Source of the DNA: Peterkaempfera bronchialis
GTDB taxonomy: Bacteria; Actinomycetota; Actinomycetes; Streptomycetales; Streptomycetaceae
DNA: 64,000 nt
Assembly (NCBI RefSeq): GCF_003258605.2
Contig: NZ_CP031264.1
Span: forward strand, 2,666,001-2,730,000
Reading direction: 5' to 3'
In this document: positions 41,497 to 52,896 of the stretch, in pieces
How positions within the stretch are numbered: the first letter of the stretch is position 1
Layout: every line of letters begins with the position of its first letter
Made by a program: the position numbers and the translations under genes
Notes under the pieces: generated by a model
Told to the model about the DNA's origin: nothing
Databases searched by the model: none
What the model saw: only the letters and a program-made list of their open reading frames with translations

Positions 41497-42809
41497 CAGC
41501 GGAGGAACCCTTCGTAGTTACGCTGCTGGAGCTGGCTCTCGATCTGCTTGACAGTTTCGAGGCCGACACCGACGACGATGAGGATGCTGGTGCCGCCGAA
41601 CGGGAAGTTCTGGTTGGCCTTGAACGCCACCAGAGCGATCATCGGGATCAGCGCGATGACGCCCAGATAGAGGGAACCCGGCCAGGTGATCCTGGTGAGG
41701 ACATAGTTCAGGTACTCCGCCGTGGGGCGGCCGGCCCGGATACCCGGGATGAAACCACCATACTTCTTCATGTTGTCGGCGACTTCCTCGGGGTTGAAGG
41801 AGATCGCGACGTAGAAGAAGGCGAAGAAGACGATCAGGATGAAGTAGATCGCCATGTAAATCGGGTGGTCACCGCGGACGAAGTTCTCCCGGACCCAGAC
41901 CGCCCAGCCGGCGTTGCTTCCGGTCAGCTGGACCACCAGCGACGGGATGTAGAGCAGCGACGAGGCGAAGATGACGGGGATCACACCCGCCTGGTTCACC
42001 TTGAGCGGGATGTAGGTGGACGTACCGCCGAAGGCGCGGCGTCCGATCATGCGCTTGGCGTACTGCACCGGAATCCGGCGCTGGGCCTGCTCGACGAAGA
42101 TGACCAGCGCGACCACGACCAGGCCGATGGCGATGACGCTGAGGAACTCCACCCAGCCGCCGCCGATCTTGCCCTGAAGCTTGATCGCCCAGAGCGAGGT
42201 CGGGAAGCCGGCCGCGATCGAGGTGAAGATCAGGATGGACATGCCGTTGCCGATGCCCCGGTCGGTGATGAGCTCGCCCAGCCACATGATCACGGTGGTG
42301 CCGGCGGTCATCGTGATGACCATGACCGCGACCCGGAAGACCGAGGTGTCCGGGACGATCAGGTGGCCGACCGAGCAGCCGCTGAAGAGGGCGCCGCTGG
42401 AGGCCGTCGCGACGATGCCGGTGCCCTGGAGCACGGCGAGCGCGATGGTCAGGTACCGGGTGTACTGGGTGATCTTCGCGGTACCGGCCTGACCCTCCTT
42501 CTTCAGCGCCTCAAGCCGTGGGATCACCACGGTGAGCAGCTGAAGGATGATCGAGGCGGTGATGTACGGCATGATGCCGAGGGCGAAGATGGTCAGCTGG
42601 AGCAGCGCGCCACCGCTGAACAGGTTCACCAGGCCGAAGAGGCCCTGGGTGCCCTTGCTCTCGTCGATGCAGGTCTGGACGTTCTGGAAGCTGACTCCGG
42701 GGATCGGGACATGTGCCCCGAGCCGGAACAGCACCATGATGCCCAGCGTGAACAGCAGCTTCTTGCGCAGGTCGGGCGTCTTGAACGCCCGCGCGAACGC
42801 ACTGAGCAC
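41496..42809 (-). CDS. secY: Protein translocase subunit SecY
   Basis: 437 residues, ten membrane helices. Channel of the Sec translocon. First helix [22 protein letters not shown], plug and lateral gate helices follow, and the cytoplasmic loop [29 protein letters not shown] appears in its normal place. GTG at 42809 with GGAGG 4 nt upstream; a frame open 43 codons further is not used. Separated from rplO by a strong terminator, so it begins its own secY-adk-map transcript. Confidence 0.97.
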   Translation of the reverse strand: MLSAFARAFKTPDLRKKLLFTLGIMVLFRLGAHVPIPGVSFQNVQTCIDESKGTQGLFGLVNLFSGGALLQLTIFALGIMPYITASIILQLLTVVIPRLEALKKEGQAGTAKITQYTRYLTIALAVLQGTGIVATASSGALFSGCSVGHLIVPDTSVFRVAVMVITMTAGTTVIMWLGELITDRGIGNGMSILIFTSIAAGFPTSLWAIKLQGKIGGGWVEFLSVIAIGLVVVALVIFVEQAQRRIPVQYAKRMIGRRAFGGTSTYIPLKVNQAGVIPVIFASSLLYIPSLVVQLTGSNAGWAVWVRENFVRGDHPIYMAIYFILIVFFAFFYVAISFNPEEVADNMKKYGGFIPGIRAGRPTAEYLNYVLTRITWPGSLYLGVIALIPMIALVAFKANQNFPFGGTSILIVVGVGLETVKQIESQLQQRNYEGFLR

Positions 42810-42953
42810 GGTGCCTCCTGCGCCTCCCGCGCGTCGTCGGCGGAAGGGTCGGTCCTGATGGGGTTGACGCGGGCCGGTGGGACCCTGTGTGGAGCGCGGC
42901 CCCTGCGATGCTGCCCGGGCGAACCTGAGGCAGTGCACAAGGTGACCTCAGGG

Positions 42954-42959
42954 ACTCTA
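42954..42959 (-). promoter_or_regulatory. Candidate -10 of the secY promoter
   Basis: TAGAGT on the minus strand 145 nt before secY, with TTCAGC 18 nt further upstream as a weak -35. No gene is visible in 42810-43080. Confidence 0.35.
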
Positions 42960-43080
42960 ACAGTGCTCGGCCACCTGGCTGAAGCCATTGCAGGCGCCAA
43001 TGGCTCGTTCGCCTCGGATTGGAGCAAGGAATGCCCCCGGTTGCGCGGCGATCGGCCTGCGCCGAGGGCGTCGACATGCA

Positions 43081-43121
43081 GCGGGCCCCGTCGTCCCCCA
43101 GAGGGGGACGACGGGGCCCGC
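43081..43121 (-). terminator. Terminator after rplO
   Basis: Perfect 19-bp stem (GCGGGCCCCGTCGTCCCCC and its complement) with a 3-nt AGA loop, 18 nt past the rplO stop. The strongest hairpin of the ribosomal cluster. Confidence 0.92.
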
Positions 43122-43138
43122 CGTCGTCGGAGCCGGGC

Positions 43139-43591
43139 TCAGATGAGCTCGGTGACGGTGCCGCCGGCAGCGGCGATCTTCTCCTTGGCGGCGCCGGAGA
43201 CGGCGTCCACCGTCACCTGGAGCGCCACCGAGATCTCGCCGGTGCCGAGCACCTTGACGAGCTGGTTCTTGCGAACCGCGCCCTTGGCCACCAGGTCGGC
43301 CACGGTGACCTCGCCACCCTGCGGGTAGAGAGCCGCGAGCTTGTCCAGGTTGACCACCTGGAACTCGACCTTGAACGGGTTCTTGAAGCCCTTCAGCTTC
43401 GGCAGGCGCATGTGGAGGGGCATCTGGCCACCCTCGAAGCGCTGCGGAACCTGGTAGCGGGCCTTGGTGCCCTTGGTGCCACGACCAGCGGTCTTACCCT
43501 TGGACGCCTCACCACGACCCACGCGGGTCTTGGCGGTCTTGGCGCCCGGGGCGGGCCGCAGGTTGTGGATCTTGATCGGGTTGTCGCCCAT
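43139..43591 (-). CDS. rplO: 50S ribosomal protein L15
   Basis: 150 residues; starts with [22 protein letters not shown] and [11 protein letters not shown]-terminal [20 protein letters not shown] at 43591, one base after rpmD stop. Last gene before the terminator. Confidence 0.98.
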   Translation of the reverse strand: MGDNPIKIHNLRPAPGAKTAKTRVGRGEASKGKTAGRGTKGTKARYQVPQRFEGGQMPLHMRLPKLKGFKNPFKVEFQVVNLDKLAALYPQGGEVTVADLVAKGAVRKNQLVKVLGTGEISVALQVTVDAVSGAAKEKIAAAGGTVTELI

Positions 43592-43592
43592 G

Positions 43593-43775
43593 TCAGTCCA
43601 CCTCCTCGACCGTGACGAGGTGACGCACGGTCTGGGCCATCCCGCGGATCTCGGGACGGTCCTCCTTCACGACCACATCGTGCATGCGCTTGAGACCCAG
43701 CGAGCGCAGCGTCTCGCGGTGGTTCTGCTTGCTGCCGATGTAGGACTTGGTCTGCGTGATCTTCAGGCGAGCCAT
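43593..43775 (-). CDS. rpmD: 50S ribosomal protein L30
   Basis: 60 residues, typical L30: [20 protein letters not shown] and [19 protein letters not shown] at 43775 overlaps the rpsE stop by one base. Confidence 0.98.
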   Translation of the reverse strand: MARLKITQTKSYIGSKQNHRETLRSLGLKRMHDVVVKEDRPEIRGMAQTVRHLVTVEEVD

Positions 43776-44386
43776 CAGGCACTCGCCCCCGCAGCGCGCG
43801 CCCGCAGCAGTGCGGCGGGAGCCACGTCCTCAAGCGGCAGCCCACGGCGGGCGGCGATCTCCTCGGGGCGGACGAGCCCCTTCAGAGCCGCCACCGTGGC
43901 GTGCACGATGTTGATCGCGTTGTCGGAGCCGAGCGACTTCGACAGGATGTCGTGGACGCCGGCGCACTCCAGAACGGCGCGCACCGGGCCACCGGCGATA
44001 ACGCCGGTACCGGGGGAAGCCGGCTTCAGCAGCACGACGCCCGCGGCCTTCTCACCCTGGATCGGGTGCGGGATGGTGCCCTGGATACGGGGGACCTTGA
44101 AGAAGTGCTTCTTGGCCTCCTCAACACCCTTGGCGATGGCGGCCGGCACCTCCTTGGCCTTGCCGTAGCCGACACCCACGGTGCCGTCACCGTCGCCCAC
44201 CACGACCAGCGCGGTGAAGCTGAAGCGACGACCACCCTTGACTACCTTGGCGACGCGGTTGATCGCGACGACACGCTCCACGTAGGCGGTCTTCTCGGCG
44301 GCCTGGCCACCGTCCCGACCGTCCCGCTTACGGTCACGCCGCTCGCCGCCACCGGCGCCGCCACCGCGGCGCTGGGGTCCAGCCAT
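43775..44386 (-). CDS. rpsE: 30S ribosomal protein S5
   Basis: 203 residues. A basic Gly/Arg-rich N-terminal extension ([20 protein letters not shown]) precedes the core [20 protein letters not shown] and the second domain [21 protein letters not shown] at 44386, 45 nt after rplR. Confidence 0.98.
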   Translation of the reverse strand: MAGPQRRGGGAGGGERRDRKRDGRDGGQAAEKTAYVERVVAINRVAKVVKGGRRFSFTALVVVGDGDGTVGVGYGKAKEVPAAIAKGVEEAKKHFFKVPRIQGTIPHPIQGEKAAGVVLLKPASPGTGVIAGGPVRAVLECAGVHDILSKSLGSDNAINIVHATVAALKGLVRPEEIAARRGLPLEDVAPAALLRARAAGASA

Positions 44387-44431
44387 TGGAATTACCTCTC
44401 TCGTTTACGTCCGCTGCTTGCGACGAACGGC

Positions 44432-44815
44432 TCAGAAGTCGAGCCCGGCCTCACGGGCCGCGTCCGCCAGGGCCGCGATGCGGCCGGCGTAGCGGTTGCC
44501 CGCGCGGTCGAAGACGACCTGCTCGATACCGGCGGCCTTGGCACGCTCGGCGACCAGTGCGCCGACCTGCTTGGCCTGGTCGGTCTTGTCGCCCTCGTTG
44601 CCGCGGATCGACACGTCGAGGGTGGACGCCGAGGCCAGCGTGTGGCCCTTGGCGTCGTCGATGACCTGCGCGACCATGTGCCGGTTCGAGCGGGTCACGA
44701 CGAGGCGCGGACGCACCTCGCTGCCGACGACGCGCTTGCGAACGCGGATGGCACGGCGCTTGCGGGCGGCACCCTTGTAGGCGTTGCCCTTGCCGATCTT
44801 CACACCGACTGCCAT
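44432..44815 (-). CDS. rplR: 50S ribosomal protein L18
   Basis: 127 residues; [31 protein letters not shown], and the end [20 protein letters not shown]. Binds 5S rRNA. ATG at 44815, 3 nt after rplF. Confidence 0.98.
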   Translation of the reverse strand: MAVGVKIGKGNAYKGAARKRRAIRVRKRVVGSEVRPRLVVTRSNRHMVAQVIDDAKGHTLASASTLDVSIRGNEGDKTDQAKQVGALVAERAKAAGIEQVVFDRAGNRYAGRIAALADAAREAGLDF

Positions 44816-44818
44816 GGC

Positions 44819-45358
44819 TTACTTACCAGCCTTTCCGACCTTGCGGCGGATGACCTCGCCTGCGTACTTGACGCCCTTGGCCTTGTACGGGTCGGGCTTA
44901 CGCAGCTTGCGGATCTTCGCGGCGACCTCGCCGACCTTCTGCTTGTCGATGCCGTCCACGTGGAACTTGGTGGGCGACTCGACCTGGAAGGAGATGCCGT
45001 CGGGGGCATCGACCAGGATCGGGTGGCTGTAGCCCAGGGAGAACTCCATCGAGGAGCCCTTCGCGGCCACGCGGTAACCGACACCGCTGATTTCGAGCGA
45101 CTTGCGGTAGCCCGCGGTCACGCCGGTGATCATGTTCGCCACCAGCGTGCGAGTCAGGCCGTGCAGGGCCTTCGACTGACGCTCGTCGTTCGGACGCGAG
45201 ACGACCAGGCTGCCGTCCTCGCCCTTGCCGATCTCGATCGGCGCAGCGACGGTGTGGGAGAGGGAACCCTTGGGGCCCTTCACCGAGACCGTCCGGCCAT
45301 CGATGGTGACGTCCACGCCGGCGGGAACCGAGATGGGCAGCCGTCCAATACGCGACAT
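44819..45358 (-). CDS. rplF: 50S ribosomal protein L6
   Basis: 179 residues; [20 protein letters not shown], and the C-terminal [20 protein letters not shown] signature. GGAGG 7 nt before the ATG at 45358; 19 codons of open frame upstream lack a ribosome site. Confidence 0.98.
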   Translation of the reverse strand: MSRIGRLPISVPAGVDVTIDGRTVSVKGPKGSLSHTVAAPIEIGKGEDGSLVVSRPNDERQSKALHGLTRTLVANMITGVTAGYRKSLEISGVGYRVAAKGSSMEFSLGYSHPILVDAPDGISFQVESPTKFHVDGIDKQKVGEVAAKIRKLRKPDPYKAKGVKYAGEVIRRKVGKAGK

Positions 45359-45380
45359 GGCTATACCTCCGTTTCCCGAG

Positions 45381-45788
45381 TTACCAGACGTAGGCGAGGA
45401 CTTCCCCGCCCACACCCTTCTTGGCGGCCTGCTGGCCGGTCAGGAGGCCCTGGGACGTCGAGATGATCGCGACACCCAGGCCGCCGAGGACCTTCGGCAG
45501 GTTGGTGGACTTTGCGTAGACCCGCAGGCCCGGCTTGCTGATGCGCTTGATACCGGCGATCGAGCGCTCACGGTTGGGGCCGAACTTGAGCTCGATGGTC
45601 AGCTTCTTGCCGACCTCGTTCTCCTGCGGCTCCTCGACCTTCCAGCCGGAGATGTAACCCTCCTGCTGGAGGATCTCGGCGATGTGGGCCTTGATCTTGC
45701 TCGCCGGCATCGCCACGCTGTCGTGGTAAGCCGAGTTCGCGTTCCGCAGACGCGTCAGCATGTCTGCGATCGGGTCGGTCATGGTCAT
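45381..45788 (-). CDS. rpsH: 30S ribosomal protein S8
   Basis: 135 residues; [20 protein letters not shown] and the C-terminal signature [22 protein letters not shown] at 45788. A 182-nt gap separates it from rpsZ, larger than any other in the spc section; TTGGGG-18-TAAGGT inside might be an internal promoter. Confidence 0.98.
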   Translation of the reverse strand: MTMTDPIADMLTRLRNANSAYHDSVAMPASKIKAHIAEILQQEGYISGWKVEEPQENEVGKKLTIELKFGPNRERSIAGIKRISKPGLRVYAKSTNLPKVLGGLGVAIISTSQGLLTGQQAAKKGVGGEVLAYVW

Positions 45789-45970
45789 GATGGCCTTAGG
45801 CCTCTCTCACCGCGGTTTCCGACAGCGCGCTACGGCCCCGAAAGGGCACACCAGGCGCGGCAGGGACCTGCGGTGTAGTAAGACAATTCCGGGCAGCAGG
45901 GGCCCGGCCCCACCACCTTACGGGACTGTGCAACACAGCCCCAAAACGAGGTGGGACCGGACCCTGGGTG

Positions 45971-46156
45971 CTACCAGGAACTCTTGGTCACGCCCGGCAG
46001 CTCGCCGCGGTGCGCCATCTCACGAAGGCACACACGGCAGAGGCCGAACTTGCGGTACACGGAGTGCGGGCGGCCACAGCGCTGGCAGCGGGTGTAGCCA
46101 CGGACGCCGAACTTCGGCTTGCGCTCCGACTTCGCGATGAGGGACTTCTTCGCCAC
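45971..46156 (-). CDS. rpsZ: 30S ribosomal protein S14, zinc form (type Z)
   Basis: 61 residues. Cys24, Cys27, Cys40 and Cys43 form the zinc ribbon, so this is the short C+ form; many Streptomyces carry a zinc-free copy elsewhere under Zur control. GTG at 46156 with AAGGAG 8 nt upstream, 2 nt after rplE. A longer open frame upstream is shadow. Confidence 0.97.
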   Translation of the reverse strand: MAKKSLIAKSERKPKFGVRGYTRCQRCGRPHSVYRKFGLCRVCLREMAHRGELPGVTKSSW

Positions 46157-46158
46157 GG

Positions 46159-46728
46159 TCAGTTCTCCTTGAACGGGAAGCCCAGGGCGCGCAGCAGCGC
46201 CCGGCCCTCGTCGTCGGTCTGGGCAGTGGTAACCACGGTGATGTCCATGCCCCGCTGGCGGTCGACCTTGTCCTGGTCGATCTCGTGGAACATGACCTGC
46301 TCGGTCAGACCGAACGTGTAGTTGCCACGGCCGTCGAACTGCTTCGGCGACAGACCGCGGAAGTCGCGGATGCGCGGGAGCGCCAGCGACACCAGACGGT
46401 CCACGAACTCCCACATGCGGTCGCCCCGGAGGGTGACGTGGGTGCCGATCGGCTGTCCCTCGCGCAGCTTGAACTGCGCGATGGACTTGCGGGCCTTGGT
46501 CACGGCCGGCTTCTGGCCGGTGATCGCGGTGAGGTCGCGGATCGCGCCCTCGATCAGCTTGCTGTCACGGGCGGCCTCGCCGACACCCATGTTGACCACG
46601 ACCTTGACCAGGCCGGGGATCAGCATCGGGTTGTCGTAGGAGAACTGCTCCTGCAGCTGACCCTTGATCTCAGCGCGGTACCGCTCCTTGAGGCGCGGCT
46701 GCACCTTCTCGACAGTGGTCTCGCTCAT
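46159..46728 (-). CDS. rplE: 50S ribosomal protein L5
   Basis: 189 residues; [40 protein letters not shown] and [20 protein letters not shown]. Contacts 5S rRNA and P-site tRNA. ATG at 46728 shares a base with the rplX stop. Confidence 0.98.
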   Translation of the reverse strand: MSETTVEKVQPRLKERYRAEIKGQLQEQFSYDNPMLIPGLVKVVVNMGVGEAARDSKLIEGAIRDLTAITGQKPAVTKARKSIAQFKLREGQPIGTHVTLRGDRMWEFVDRLVSLALPRIRDFRGLSPKQFDGRGNYTFGLTEQVMFHEIDQDKVDRQRGMDITVVTTAQTDDEGRALLRALGFPFKEN

Positions 46729-47060
46729 CAGATGTCCTCACCGGTCCGCTTGGCAACGCGGATCTTGTTGCCCTCGTCGTCGAAGCGGTAACCGACGCGG
46801 GTGACGACCTTCTTGCCGTCCTTCTCCACGACCAGCTGAACGTTGCTGACGTGGATGGGGGCCTCGGTGGTCACGATGCCGCCGGTCTGGGCACCACGGG
46901 CGGTCTGGCCGACCTTGGTGTGCTTCTTGACCCGGTTGACACCCTCGACGAGGACGCGCTGCTCGGTCGGGTAGGCCTGGATGACCTTGCCCTGCTTGCC
47001 CTTGTCCTTGCCGGTGATGACCTGGACCAGGTCACCCTTCTTGATCTTCATGCCTGCCAT
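46728..47060 (-). CDS. rplX: 50S ribosomal protein L24
   Basis: 110 residues (107 if the second ATG at 47051 is used). KOW motif [25 protein letters not shown] lies 11 nt before the first ATG, too far from the second. 3 nt after rplN. Confidence 0.97.
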   Translation of the reverse strand: MAGMKIKKGDLVQVITGKDKGKQGKVIQAYPTEQRVLVEGVNRVKKHTKVGQTARGAQTGGIVTTEAPIHVSNVQLVVEKDGKKVVTRVGYRFDDEGNKIRVAKRTGEDI

Positions 47061-47063
47061 CGG

Positions 47064-47432
47064 TTAGAGCACCTCCGGCGCGAGCGAGATGATCTTCATG
47101 AACTTCTTCTCGCGCAGCTCACGGCCCACCGGGCCGAAGATGCGGGTGCCACGGGGGTCACCGTCGTTCTTGAGGATGACGGCAGCGTTCTCGTCGAAGC
47201 GGATGTAGGAACCGTCGGGACGACGGCGCTCCTTCACGGTCCGCACGACGACCGCCTTGATGACGTCGCCCTTCTTCACGTTGCCACCGGGGATCGCGTC
47301 CTTGACGGTGGCCACGATGACGTCCCCGATGCCCGCGTAGCGCCGGCCGGAGCCACCGAGAACGCGGATGCAGAGAATCTCCTTGGCACCCGTGTTGTCG
47401 GCGACTCGCAGTCGCGACTCCTGCTGGATCAC
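47064..47432 (-). CDS. rplN: 50S ribosomal protein L14
   Basis: 122 residues; [20 protein letters not shown] and [23 protein letters not shown] at 47432, AGGAG 6 nt upstream. Follows rpsQ after 99 nt. Confidence 0.98.
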   Translation of the reverse strand: MIQQESRLRVADNTGAKEILCIRVLGGSGRRYAGIGDVIVATVKDAIPGGNVKKGDVIKAVVVRTVKERRRPDGSYIRFDENAAVILKNDGDPRGTRIFGPVGRELREKKFMKIISLAPEVL

Positions 47433-47531
47433 GTCTTTCTCCTGATCGTCAACGTCGCGCTGACCGGGCCGGCCTGCTGCTCACACGGACTCTCTCCGTG
47501 CACATACAGGCCGCGGCCCAATCAACGGTCG

Positions 47532-47810
47532 TTACTTGGCCTTCTCGAGGATCTCGACGACGCGCCAGCGCTTCGTCGCGGACAGCGGCCGGGTCTCCAT
47601 GAGGAGGACACGGTCGCCGACGCCGCAAGCGTTCTGCTCGTCGTGCGCCTTCAGCTTGTTCGTACGGCGGATGACCTTGCCGTAGAGCGCGTGCTTGACG
47701 CGGTCCTCGACAGCGACCACGACGGTCTTGTCCATCTTGTCGCTGACGACCAGACCCTCACGGGTCTTGCGGAAGCCGCGCGCCTCAGTTTCGTTCACAT
47801 TCTCAGTCAT
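47532..47810 (-). CDS. rpsQ: 30S ribosomal protein S17
   Basis: 92 residues; [20 protein letters not shown] and [23 protein letters not shown] at 47810, one-base overlap with rpmC. Confidence 0.98.
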   Translation of the reverse strand: MTENVNETEARGFRKTREGLVVSDKMDKTVVVAVEDRVKHALYGKVIRRTNKLKAHDEQNACGVGDRVLLMETRPLSATKRWRVVEILEKAK

Positions 47811-48034
47811 CAGGCGTTCTCCACCGTCTCGATGCCCAGCTCGCGCTCGCGCATCAGGGTGTAGATCCGCGCGATGTCCTTCCGGACGGCCTTGAGCCGG
47901 CCGTGGTTCTCGAGCTGCCCGGTCGCCGCCTGGAAGCGGAGGTTGAACAGCTCCTCCTTGGCCTCGCGCAGCTTGCCGACGAGCTCGTCGTCGGCCAGAC
48001 CGCGAAGCTCAGCAGCCTTGGTGCCGGCCGACAT
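47810..48034 (-). CDS. rpmC: 50S ribosomal protein L29
   Basis: 74 residues; [20 protein letters not shown] and [20 protein letters not shown], two-helix fold near the tunnel exit. ATG at 48034, one-base overlap with rplP. Confidence 0.98.
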   Translation of the reverse strand: MSAGTKAAELRGLADDELVGKLREAKEELFNLRFQAATGQLENHGRLKAVRKDIARIYTLMRERELGIETVENA

Positions 48035-48453
48035 CAGCTCTCACCTGCCTCGCGCCGGACAATCCGGCACTTCATCGGAAGCTTGTGGGCGGCGCGGGTC
48101 AGCGCCTCCTTGGCAACCTTCTCGTTCGGGTAGGACAGCTCGAACATCACCCGTCCCGGGTGAACGTTCGCAACCCACCACTCCGGCGAACCCTTACCGG
48201 AACCCATGCGGGTCTCGGCAGGCTTCTTGGTCAGCGGGCGGTCCGGGTAGATGTTGATCCAGACCTTGCCGCCACGGCGGATGTGACGGGTGATGGCGAT
48301 ACGAGCGGACTCGATCTGCCGGTTCGTCACATAGGCCGGGGTGACGGCCTGGATGCCGTACTCGCCGAACGCGAGCTCAGTGCCGCCCTTGGCAGCGCCA
48401 CGCCGCTTGGGGTGGTGCTGCTTGCGGTGCTTGACCCTGCGAGGGATCAGCAT
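48034..48453 (-). CDS. rplP: 50S ribosomal protein L16
   Basis: 139 residues; [38 protein letters not shown], and [23 protein letters not shown] at 48453, 4 nt after rpsC; an upstream open extension is rpsC shadow. Confidence 0.98.
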   Translation of the reverse strand: MLIPRRVKHRKQHHPKRRGAAKGGTELAFGEYGIQAVTPAYVTNRQIESARIAITRHIRRGGKVWINIYPDRPLTKKPAETRMGSGKGSPEWWVANVHPGRVMFELSYPNEKVAKEALTRAAHKLPMKCRIVRREAGES

Positions 48454-48457
48454 TGGG

Positions 48458-49294
48458 TCAGGCCTCCGTTCCAGCGTTGTTGGATGTGGTGGCCTCGGCA
48501 GCCGGCGCCTCAGCGGAGACCGGGGCCTGGCCCTCGGCACCCTGCTGCGGACGACGGCCGCGACCGCCACGCTCGCCACCGCGACCGCCGCGCGCCGGGC
48601 GGTCGCTGCCGCCACGGGCCGGACGGTTGCCGGCGCGGGCAGCGGCGTTCTCGGCACGGACCTCGGCGATGTTCTTGACGTCGCCCTTGTAGATCCAGAC
48701 CTTCACGCCGATGCGGCCGAAGGTGGTCTTGGCCTCGAAGAAGCCGTACTCGACGTTCGCGCGAAGGGTGTGCAGCGGCACCCGGCCCTCGCGGTAGAAC
48801 TCCGAGCGGGACATCTCGGCACCGCCGAGACGGCCGGAGCACTGGATCTTGATGCCCTTGGCACCCGACTTCATGGTGCCCTGCATCGCCTTGCGCATGG
48901 CACGGCGGAAGGACACCCGGGAGGAGAGCTGCTCGGCGACGCCCTGGGCGACCAGCTGCGCGTCGATCTCGGGGTTCTTGACCTCGAGGATGTTCAGCTG
49001 CACCTGCTTGCCGGTGAGCTTCTCCAGGTCGCCGCGGATGCGGTCGGCCTCCGCGCCGCGACGGCCGATGACGATGCCCGGCCGGGCGGTGTGGATGTCG
49101 ACGCGGACGCGGTCGCGGGTGCGCTCGATCTCCACCTTGGAGATGCCGGCCCGCTCCATGCCCTGCGTCATCATCCGGCGGATGGCGACGTCTTCCTTGA
49201 CGTAGTCCTTGTACAGCTTGTCGGCGTACCACCGGGACTTGAAGTCCGTGGTGATGCCGAGCCGGAACCCGTGCGGGTTAACCTTCTGGCCCAT
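48458..49294 (-). CDS. rpsC: 30S ribosomal protein S3
   Basis: 278 residues. KH domain with [16 protein letters not shown]-terminal S3 domain [20 protein letters not shown]. Beyond about 215 is an Arg/Gly-rich tail ([19 protein letters not shown]) and an Ala/Glu end, longer than the enterobacterial protein. ATG at 49294. Confidence 0.98.
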   Translation of the reverse strand: MGQKVNPHGFRLGITTDFKSRWYADKLYKDYVKEDVAIRRMMTQGMERAGISKVEIERTRDRVRVDIHTARPGIVIGRRGAEADRIRGDLEKLTGKQVQLNILEVKNPEIDAQLVAQGVAEQLSSRVSFRRAMRKAMQGTMKSGAKGIKIQCSGRLGGAEMSRSEFYREGRVPLHTLRANVEYGFFEAKTTFGRIGVKVWIYKGDVKNIAEVRAENAAARAGNRPARGGSDRPARGGRGGERGGRGRRPQQGAEGQAPVSAEAPAAEATTSNNAGTEA

Positions 49295-49641
49295 TACCGG
49301 GTCCCTTCCTTGCTGCTGACGACCACGGTGATGTGGCTGGTCCGCTTGCGGATCCGGTAGGCGCGGCCCTGGGCGCGCGGCCGGAACCGCTTCAGGGTCG
49401 GGCCCTCGTCAACGTAGGCCTCGGAGATGAAGAGGTCGTCCACGTTGTTGTGGTTGTAGTTGTGCACGGCGTTGGCAATGGCGCTGTCCAGCACCTTGCC
49501 GACCGGCACGGTCGCGGCCTGCGGAGCGAAACGCAGGACCGCCTGGGCCTCCGTGGCACTCATGCCACGGATGAGGTCCACCACGCGGCGGGCCTTCATG
49601 GGCGTGACGCGGATGTACCGCGCCTGGGCCCTGGCTTCCAT
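49294..49641 (-). CDS. rplV: 50S ribosomal protein L22
   Basis: 115 residues from the ATG at 49641 ([20 protein letters not shown]), with AAGGGG 6 nt upstream. An ATG ten codons earlier (49671) has no ribosome site. The loop [20 protein letters not shown] lines the exit tunnel. Confidence 0.97.
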   Translation of the reverse strand: MEARAQARYIRVTPMKARRVVDLIRGMSATEAQAVLRFAPQAATVPVGKVLDSAIANAVHNYNHNNVDDLFISEAYVDEGPTLKRFRPRAQGRAYRIRKRTSHITVVVSSKEGTR

Positions 49642-49694
49642 GGTTGTCCCCTTGTTGATGGTGTCAGTCATCGAGTCTTCGCTTGTTCCGCAGA

Positions 49695-49976
49695 TCAGCG
49701 ACGACGCGACTTGCGGTCGTCCTTCTCATGGCCGCGGAAGGTGCGGGTCGGCGCGAACTCGCCGAGCTTGTGGCCGACCATCGACTCGGTGACGAACACC
49801 GGGACGTGCTTGCGGCCGTCGTGCACCGCGATCGTGTGGCCGAGCATGGCCGGCACGATCATCGAGCGACGGGACCAGGTCTTGATGACGTTCTGGGTAC
49901 CGGCTTCGTTCTGGGCGTCCACCTTCTTGCTCAGGTGGTCGTCGACGAAGGGCCCCTTCTTGAGACTGCGCGGCAT
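49695..49976 (-). CDS. rpsS: 30S ribosomal protein S19
   Basis: 93 residues; [19 protein letters not shown] and [23 protein letters not shown] at 49976, 11 nt after rplB. Confidence 0.98.
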   Translation of the reverse strand: MPRSLKKGPFVDDHLSKKVDAQNEAGTQNVIKTWSRRSMIVPAMLGHTIAVHDGRKHVPVFVTESMVGHKLGEFAPTRTFRGHEKDDRKSRRR

Positions 49977-49987
49977 CTAACCTGCTC

Positions 49988-50824
49988 CTAGCGCTTCTTG
50001 TTGGTCTTGCGGCGGCGCACGATGAGCTTGTCCGAGGCCTTGTTCGGGCGACGGGTACGGCCCTCGGGCTTGCCCCACGGCGAGACCGGGTGGCGACCAC
50101 CGGAGGTCTTGCCCTCACCACCACCGTGCGGGTGGTCGATCGGGTTCATGGCCACACCACGCACGGTCGGGCGGACGCCCTTCCAGCGCATACGACCGGC
50201 CTTGCCCCAGTTGATGTTCGACTGCTCGGCGTTGCCGACCTCGCCGACGGTGGCGCGGCAGCGCACGTCGACCAGGCGGATCTCGCCGGAGGGCATACGG
50301 AGGTGCGCCATGCGCCCCTCCTTGGCCAGCAGCTGGATCGACGCACCGGCGGAGCGGGCCATCTTGGCGCCGCCGCCGGGACGCAGCTCCACTGCGTGGA
50401 TGACGGTACCCACCGGGATGTTGCGGAGCGGCAGGTTGTTGCCCGGCTTGATGTCGGCGCCGGGGCCGTTCTCGACCCGGTCGCCCTGCTGGAGCTTGGC
50501 CGGGGCCAGGATGTAGCGCTTCTCGCCGTCCACGTAGTGGAGCAGCGCGATGCGCGCGGTGCGGTTGGGGTCGTACTCGATGTGCGCGACCTTGGCCGGC
50601 ACGCCGTCCTTGTCGTGCCGACGGAAGTCGATCACGCGGTAGGCGCGCTTGTGGCCGCCACCCTGGTGGCGAGCGGTGACACGACCGGCGTTGTTACGGC
50701 CGCCCTTGCTGTGCAGGGGGCGAACCAGCGACTTCTCCGGCGTGGACCGCGTGATCTCGACAAAGTCGGCGACGCTGGCGCCACGACGGCCCGGGGTCGT
50801 CGGCTTGTACTTGCGGATGCCCAT
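49988..50824 (-). CDS. rplB: 50S ribosomal protein L2
   Basis: 278 residues; [20 protein letters not shown] at the N-terminus and the C-terminal [20 protein letters not shown], which lies near the peptidyl-transferase centre. ATG at 50824. Confidence 0.98.
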   Translation of the reverse strand: MGIRKYKPTTPGRRGASVADFVEITRSTPEKSLVRPLHSKGGRNNAGRVTARHQGGGHKRAYRVIDFRRHDKDGVPAKVAHIEYDPNRTARIALLHYVDGEKRYILAPAKLQQGDRVENGPGADIKPGNNLPLRNIPVGTVIHAVELRPGGGAKMARSAGASIQLLAKEGRMAHLRMPSGEIRLVDVRCRATVGEVGNAEQSNINWGKAGRMRWKGVRPTVRGVAMNPIDHPHGGGEGKTSGGRHPVSPWGKPEGRTRRPNKASDKLIVRRRKTNKKR

Positions 50825-50866
50825 GGCTTCTTTCGTCCTCGTCCGTATCGACGATCCGATGCTCCG

Positions 50867-51187
50867 TTAGGAGACCGGACCACCGAAGATGTCGATGCGG
50901 CTGCCCTCGGCCAGGGTCACGACGGCGCGCTTGGTGTCCTTGCGCTTGCCGAAACCGGTGCGGGTGCGCTTCCGCTTGCCCTGCCGGTTGATCGTGTTGA
51001 CCGCGGTGACCTTGACCGAGAAGACGGACTCGACCGCCTGCTTGATCTGGGTCTTGTTGGAGCCCGGCGCCACGATGAACGTGTACTTGTTCTCGTCGAG
51101 AAGGCTGTAGCTCTTCTCCGAGATGACCGGCTTCAGCAGCACGTCACGGGGGTCCGTGAACGTCTTCGACGTAATCTGCTCGCTCAT
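50867..51187 (-). CDS. rplW: 50S ribosomal protein L23
   Basis: 106 residues; [20 protein letters not shown] and [20 protein letters not shown]. Docking site for SRP and trigger factor. ATG at 51187 shares one base with the rplD stop. Confidence 0.98.
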   Translation of the reverse strand: MSEQITSKTFTDPRDVLLKPVISEKSYSLLDENKYTFIVAPGSNKTQIKQAVESVFSVKVTAVNTINRQGKRKRTRTGFGKRKDTKRAVVTLAEGSRIDIFGGPVS

Positions 51188-51864
51188 CAGGCGGCGCTCC
51201 CTTCGAGCTCGCCCTCGGACGCGACGGCCTTGGCGGACGCGGCCGGACCGGCCACGAAGCGCTCGAAGGCGGCCTGGGTGAAGACCACATCGTCGGAGAC
51301 GAGCACGTCGTACGTGTTCAGCTGGCCCGCGTCCAGGATGTGCACCGTCGGAAGGTTGCGAGCCGACTTGATCGCCAGCTCGTCGTCGCGCTCGACGACC
51401 AGCAGGACGTTCTTGCGCTCGCTGATCTTGCCGAACAGCTCACGGACAGCCTTGGTGGACGGCTGCTCGGTCGCGACCACACCGGTGACCACGTGGATGC
51501 GGTTGTGGCGGGCCCGGTCGGTGAGGGCACCGCGGAGCGCGGCGGCCTTCATCTTCTTCGGGGTCCGCTGCGAGTAGTCGCGCGGCACGGGACCGTGCAC
51601 GACGCCACCACCGGCGAACTGCGGCGCACGGGTCGAGCCCTGACGGGCGCGGCCGGTGCCCTTCTGGCGGTACGGCTTCTTGCCGCCGCCGCGGACCTCG
51701 CCACGGGTCTTCACCTTGTGGGTGCCCTGGCGGGCAGCGGCCAGCTGGGCGACGACGACCTGGTGGATCAGCGGGATGCTGACCTTGGCGTCAAAGATCT
51801 CGGCAGGCAGCTCGACGGAGCCGGCCTTCTCGCCCGCGGGCGAGAGGATGTCAATGGTGCTCAT
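51187..51864 (-). CDS. rplD: 50S ribosomal protein L4
   Basis: 225 residues. Extended loop with [20 protein letters not shown] reaching the exit tunnel. ATG at 51864; 33 codons of open frame upstream belong to rplC in another frame. In E. coli L4 represses the S10 operon; whether it does here is unknown. Confidence 0.98.
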   Translation of the reverse strand: MSTIDILSPAGEKAGSVELPAEIFDAKVSIPLIHQVVVAQLAAARQGTHKVKTRGEVRGGGKKPYRQKGTGRARQGSTRAPQFAGGGVVHGPVPRDYSQRTPKKMKAAALRGALTDRARHNRIHVVTGVVATEQPSTKAVRELFGKISERKNVLLVVERDDELAIKSARNLPTVHILDAGQLNTYDVLVSDDVVFTQAAFERFVAGPAASAKAVASEGELEGSAA

Positions 51865-51868
51865 TGCT

Positions 51869-52513
51869 TCAGGCCCCCTTGGCCGCGGTGCGGACCAGGA
51901 CGAGGCCGCCGTTCGGACCAGGGATTGCGCCCTTGATGAGCAGCAGGCCCTTCTCCGCGTCAACGGCGTGAACGGTCAGGTTCTGGGTGGTCACGCGCTC
52001 GTTGCCCATGCGGCCCGCCATGCGGAGGCCCTTGAACACGCGGCCCGGGGTGGCGCAGCCACCGATCGAGCCGGGCGAGCGGTGCTTGCGCTGCGTGCCG
52101 TGCCCGGCGCCCAGGCCCTTGAAGCCGTGGCGCTTCATGACACCGGCGGTGCCCTTGCCCTTGCTGGTGCCGGTCACGTCGACCTTGACACCGGCCTCGA
52201 ACACCTCAGCGGTGATCTCCTGGCCCAGGGTGTACTCGGACGCGTCCGCGGTACGCAGCTCGACCAGGTGGCGGCGGGGGGTGACGCCGGCCTTGGTGAA
52301 GTGGCCCGCGAGGGGCTTGTTCACCTTGCGCGGGTCGATCTCGCCGAAGCCGATCTGCACCGAGTCGTAGCCGGTGGTGTCAGCGGTGTGGACCTGGGTC
52401 ACGACATTGGGCCCGGCCTTGACGACGGTCACCGGAACGATCCGGTTGTTCTCGTCCCAGACCTGGGTCATGCCGAGCTTCTCGCCCAGGATGCCCTTAA
52501 TCTGCTTAGCCAT
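51869..52513 (-). CDS. rplC: 50S ribosomal protein L3
   Basis: 214 residues; [20 protein letters not shown] and [23 protein letters not shown] at 52513, 14 nt after rpsJ. Confidence 0.98.
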   Translation of the reverse strand: MAKQIKGILGEKLGMTQVWDENNRIVPVTVVKAGPNVVTQVHTADTTGYDSVQIGFGEIDPRKVNKPLAGHFTKAGVTPRRHLVELRTADASEYTLGQEITAEVFEAGVKVDVTGTSKGKGTAGVMKRHGFKGLGAGHGTQRKHRSPGSIGGCATPGRVFKGLRMAGRMGNERVTTQNLTVHAVDAEKGLLLIKGAIPGPNGGLVLVRTAAKGA

Positions 52514-52527
52514 CTTCGGTGCGCCTC

Positions 52528-52836
52528 TCAGAGCTTGATCTCGATGTCGACACCGGCCGGCAGGTCGAGACGCATCAGCGAGTCAACCGTCTTCGGGGTG
52601 GGGTCGAGGATGTCGATCAGGCGCTTGTGCGTACGCATCTCGAAGTGCTCGCGCGAGTCCTTGTACTTGTGCGGCGAGCGGATGACGCAGTACACGTTCT
52701 TCTCAGTGGGCAGCGGCACCGGGCCCGCGACCTGCGCACCAGTACGGGTGACGGTCTCGACGATCTTCTTCGCCGAGGAGTCGATCACCTCGTGGTCGTA
52801 GGCCTTGAGCCGGATGCGGATCTTCTGTCCCGCCAT
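52528..52836 (-). CDS. rpsJ: 30S ribosomal protein S10
   Basis: 102 residues; [20 protein letters not shown] and [16 protein letters not shown]. First gene of the S10 operon; also NusE, the antitermination partner of NusB. ATG at 52836 with no strong ribosome site; an in-frame extension of 38 codons covers the conserved leader block, so is not coding. Leader is about 360 nt. Confidence 0.98.
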   Translation of the reverse strand: MAGQKIRIRLKAYDHEVIDSSAKKIVETVTRTGAQVAGPVPLPTEKNVYCVIRSPHKYKDSREHFEMRTHKRLIDILDPTPKTVDSLMRLDLPAGVDIEIKL

Positions 52837-52896
52837 GGCTACTTCGTAGTCCTTGTCTGTCGTCTTGCCACTACGGCGCTCGATTGGCCTCTCGCC

